The translations under genes were made by a program, and so were the position numbers. Below, piece by piece: positions 63,196 through 64,000 of a stretch of 64,000 nucleotides of DNA. Within the stretch, counting starts at the first letter, position 1; each line of letters opens with the position of its first letter. The notes under the pieces were generated by a model. That model was not told where the DNA came from and made no database searches. It saw nothing but the letters and a program-made list of their open reading frames with translations. This stretch comes from Planctomycetaceae bacterium (lineage in GTDB: Bacteria; Planctomycetota; Planctomycetia; Planctomycetales; Planctomycetaceae), in contig JAWKTX010000009.1 in the NCBI GenBank assembly GCA_041398825.1, positions 62,001 through 126,000 of the forward strand, given 5' to 3'.

Positions 63196-64000
63196 TTACC
63201 GTCCTTGTGCTGAGGCTTTCTCCATATTTCGAACAAATTCATCCTGACGCATTGGGGCGATACGAATGCCTGCCTGTTCGAACATTGGTCGCAACCGCCG
63301 ACTTTGCTCCCATTCATCCATGTCGATCAGGCCGTTCTGGTTGCGGTCCATCCGACTGAAGTAGCTTGCAGCCATGTCGCTTGAAGAACCGCCTGATCGT
63401 CCATCAGAACGAGAGGATCTGTCACTGCCGGAGCTTCTGGAACCTCGAGAATCAGACGAGCTGCCGGAACCGTTCACGATGATCAAACGATCCTTCTGGA
63501 TCGAAGCGTACAGAAATTCCTCTTCCGATTGCGCCATCGCTGTTTCGTATTCATTCAGTTCGTCGGGGGTCAGAAACGCATCGGAATTCACGTCAATCTC
63601 CTCGAACCGGTCGATATCTTCACGCATGGAGGCGATCCACTCGTGAAAGGCTAATTGCCCATCGAAGTCGATGTCCAGCTCTGTGTATTTTGATGGGAGT
63701 TCAACGATCTGGAAATTATTCTTCTCGCTCTGTCTGTAGGGCGTCAGAGCTGGTTTTCGGGAAGAACTGCGCGGATCAGATCCTGAGGAGCTTGTCATGC
63801 CGCTGCGAAGATCGTTGATAGACGTGCCAGCCTTCAGATCAACACCCCTGGCTTTCATCATGTCTTTGACGAAAGACGGCATTCGGTCCAGCTCTTCCTG
63901 ATCGATCTTTCCATTTCCATTGCGGTCCATCATTGCTGCGAATCGGCTGGATCGATCCTCAGAAGTTCCACCAAACGATGGTGGGCCGCCAAAACCTGGT
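63196..64000 (-). CDS. EF-hand calcium-binding protein, 5' end beyond the window
   Basis: The frame stays open to the right edge (PGFGGPPSFGGTSEDRSSRF lies before MMDRNGNGK), so the first Met at 63933 is not the true start. At least three EF-hand loops are visible: DRNGNGKIDQEE, DIDFDGQLAFHE or DVNSDAFLTPDE, and DRNQNGLIDMDE, each with acidic residues at positions 1, 3, 5 and 12. Between them are Ser/Arg/Gly-rich linkers (SSSDSRGSRSSGSDRSSRSD). It is probably an exported calcium-binding protein; the signal would lie outside the window. Confidence 0.85.
   Translation of the reverse strand, partial: PGFGGPPSFGGTSEDRSSRFAAMMDRNGNGKIDQEELDRMPSFVKDMMKARGVDLKAGTSINDLRSGMTSSSGSDPRSSSRKPALTPYRQSEKNNFQIVELPSKYTELDIDFDGQLAFHEWIASMREDIDRFEEIDVNSDAFLTPDELNEYETAMAQSEEEFLYASIQKDRLIIVNGSGSSSDSRGSRSSGSDRSSRSDGRSGGSSSDMAASYFSRMDRNQNGLIDMDEWEQSRRLRPMFEQAGIRIAPMRQDEFVRNMEKASAQGR

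Overview
The window looks like a chromosomal segment of a planctomycete (phylum Planctomycetota). The evidence is the gene families: two giant PSCyt1/DUF1549/DUF1553 cytochrome-type proteins with CxxCH motifs, a Tat-exported Gfo/Idh/MocA oxidoreductase, an arylsulfatase, many secreted beta-propeller proteins, a planctomycete-style LExRxLL export signal on a CAP/Calx-beta protein, a tetrahydromethanopterin-dependent formyltransferase, and a serine/threonine kinase. Codon use and base composition look even, and I see no phage, insertion sequence, CRISPR array, rRNA or tRNA. Genus cannot be decided from this stretch.

Layout. 1-1.9 kb: start of a nucleoside hydrolase, an HtrA-like protease and a thioredoxin lipoprotein. 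2.2-7.7 kb: a tightly overlapping operon (SDR dehydrogenase, two ABC ATPases, two ABC-2 permeases, a secreted propeller protein). 7.9-8.5 kb: a hairpin-rich leader ahead of an HPF/RaiA-like ribosome factor. 8.8-12.2 kb: divergent oxidoreductase and PQQ-like propeller with a doubled palindrome between them. 12.4-16.7 kb: PSCyt/DUF1549/DUF1553/LamG giant. 17.3-19.8 kb: CNNM/CBS protein and a PilZ-like protein. 20.2-21.9 kb: ammonium transporter with a clear sigma-54 promoter and a strong terminator. 22.2-26 kb: second PSCyt giant and a Tat-exported NHL protein. 26.7-30.3 kb: dnaE with its own terminator. 30.4-41.4 kb: exported methyltransferase, TolC lipoprotein, Mpo1-like protein, sulfatase coupled to a membrane-anchored protein with a nuclease-toxin-like tail, kinase, rhomboid protease and a frameshifted secreted protein. 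41.4-49.5 kb: GT-C-like membrane protein, then a translationally coupled sugar operon (MFS porter, PfkB kinase, GH32 levanase/invertase) running into a metal-binding protein and metal ABC ATPase. 49.7-55.9 kb: lipoprotein methyltransferase, HDOD protein, frameshifted CAP/Calx-beta protein coupled to bioD. 56-64 kb: FKBP isomerase, small membrane protein, beta-lactamase/NamZ fusion, C1-metabolism pair (Ftr and 5-formyl-THF cyclo-ligase), a secreted propeller, and an EF-hand protein cut by the window end.

Most notable: a dispersed ~95-bp imperfect palindrome in four copies, three of them directly against stop codons; a structured RNA candidate upstream of the RaiA-like gene; a membrane-anchored BECR-like (RNase toxin-like) domain coupled to a sulfatase; a sigma-54 promoter for amt; a metal-uptake pair lacking a permease but coupled to fructan utilisation; and two single-base frameshifts that could be real or assembly errors.
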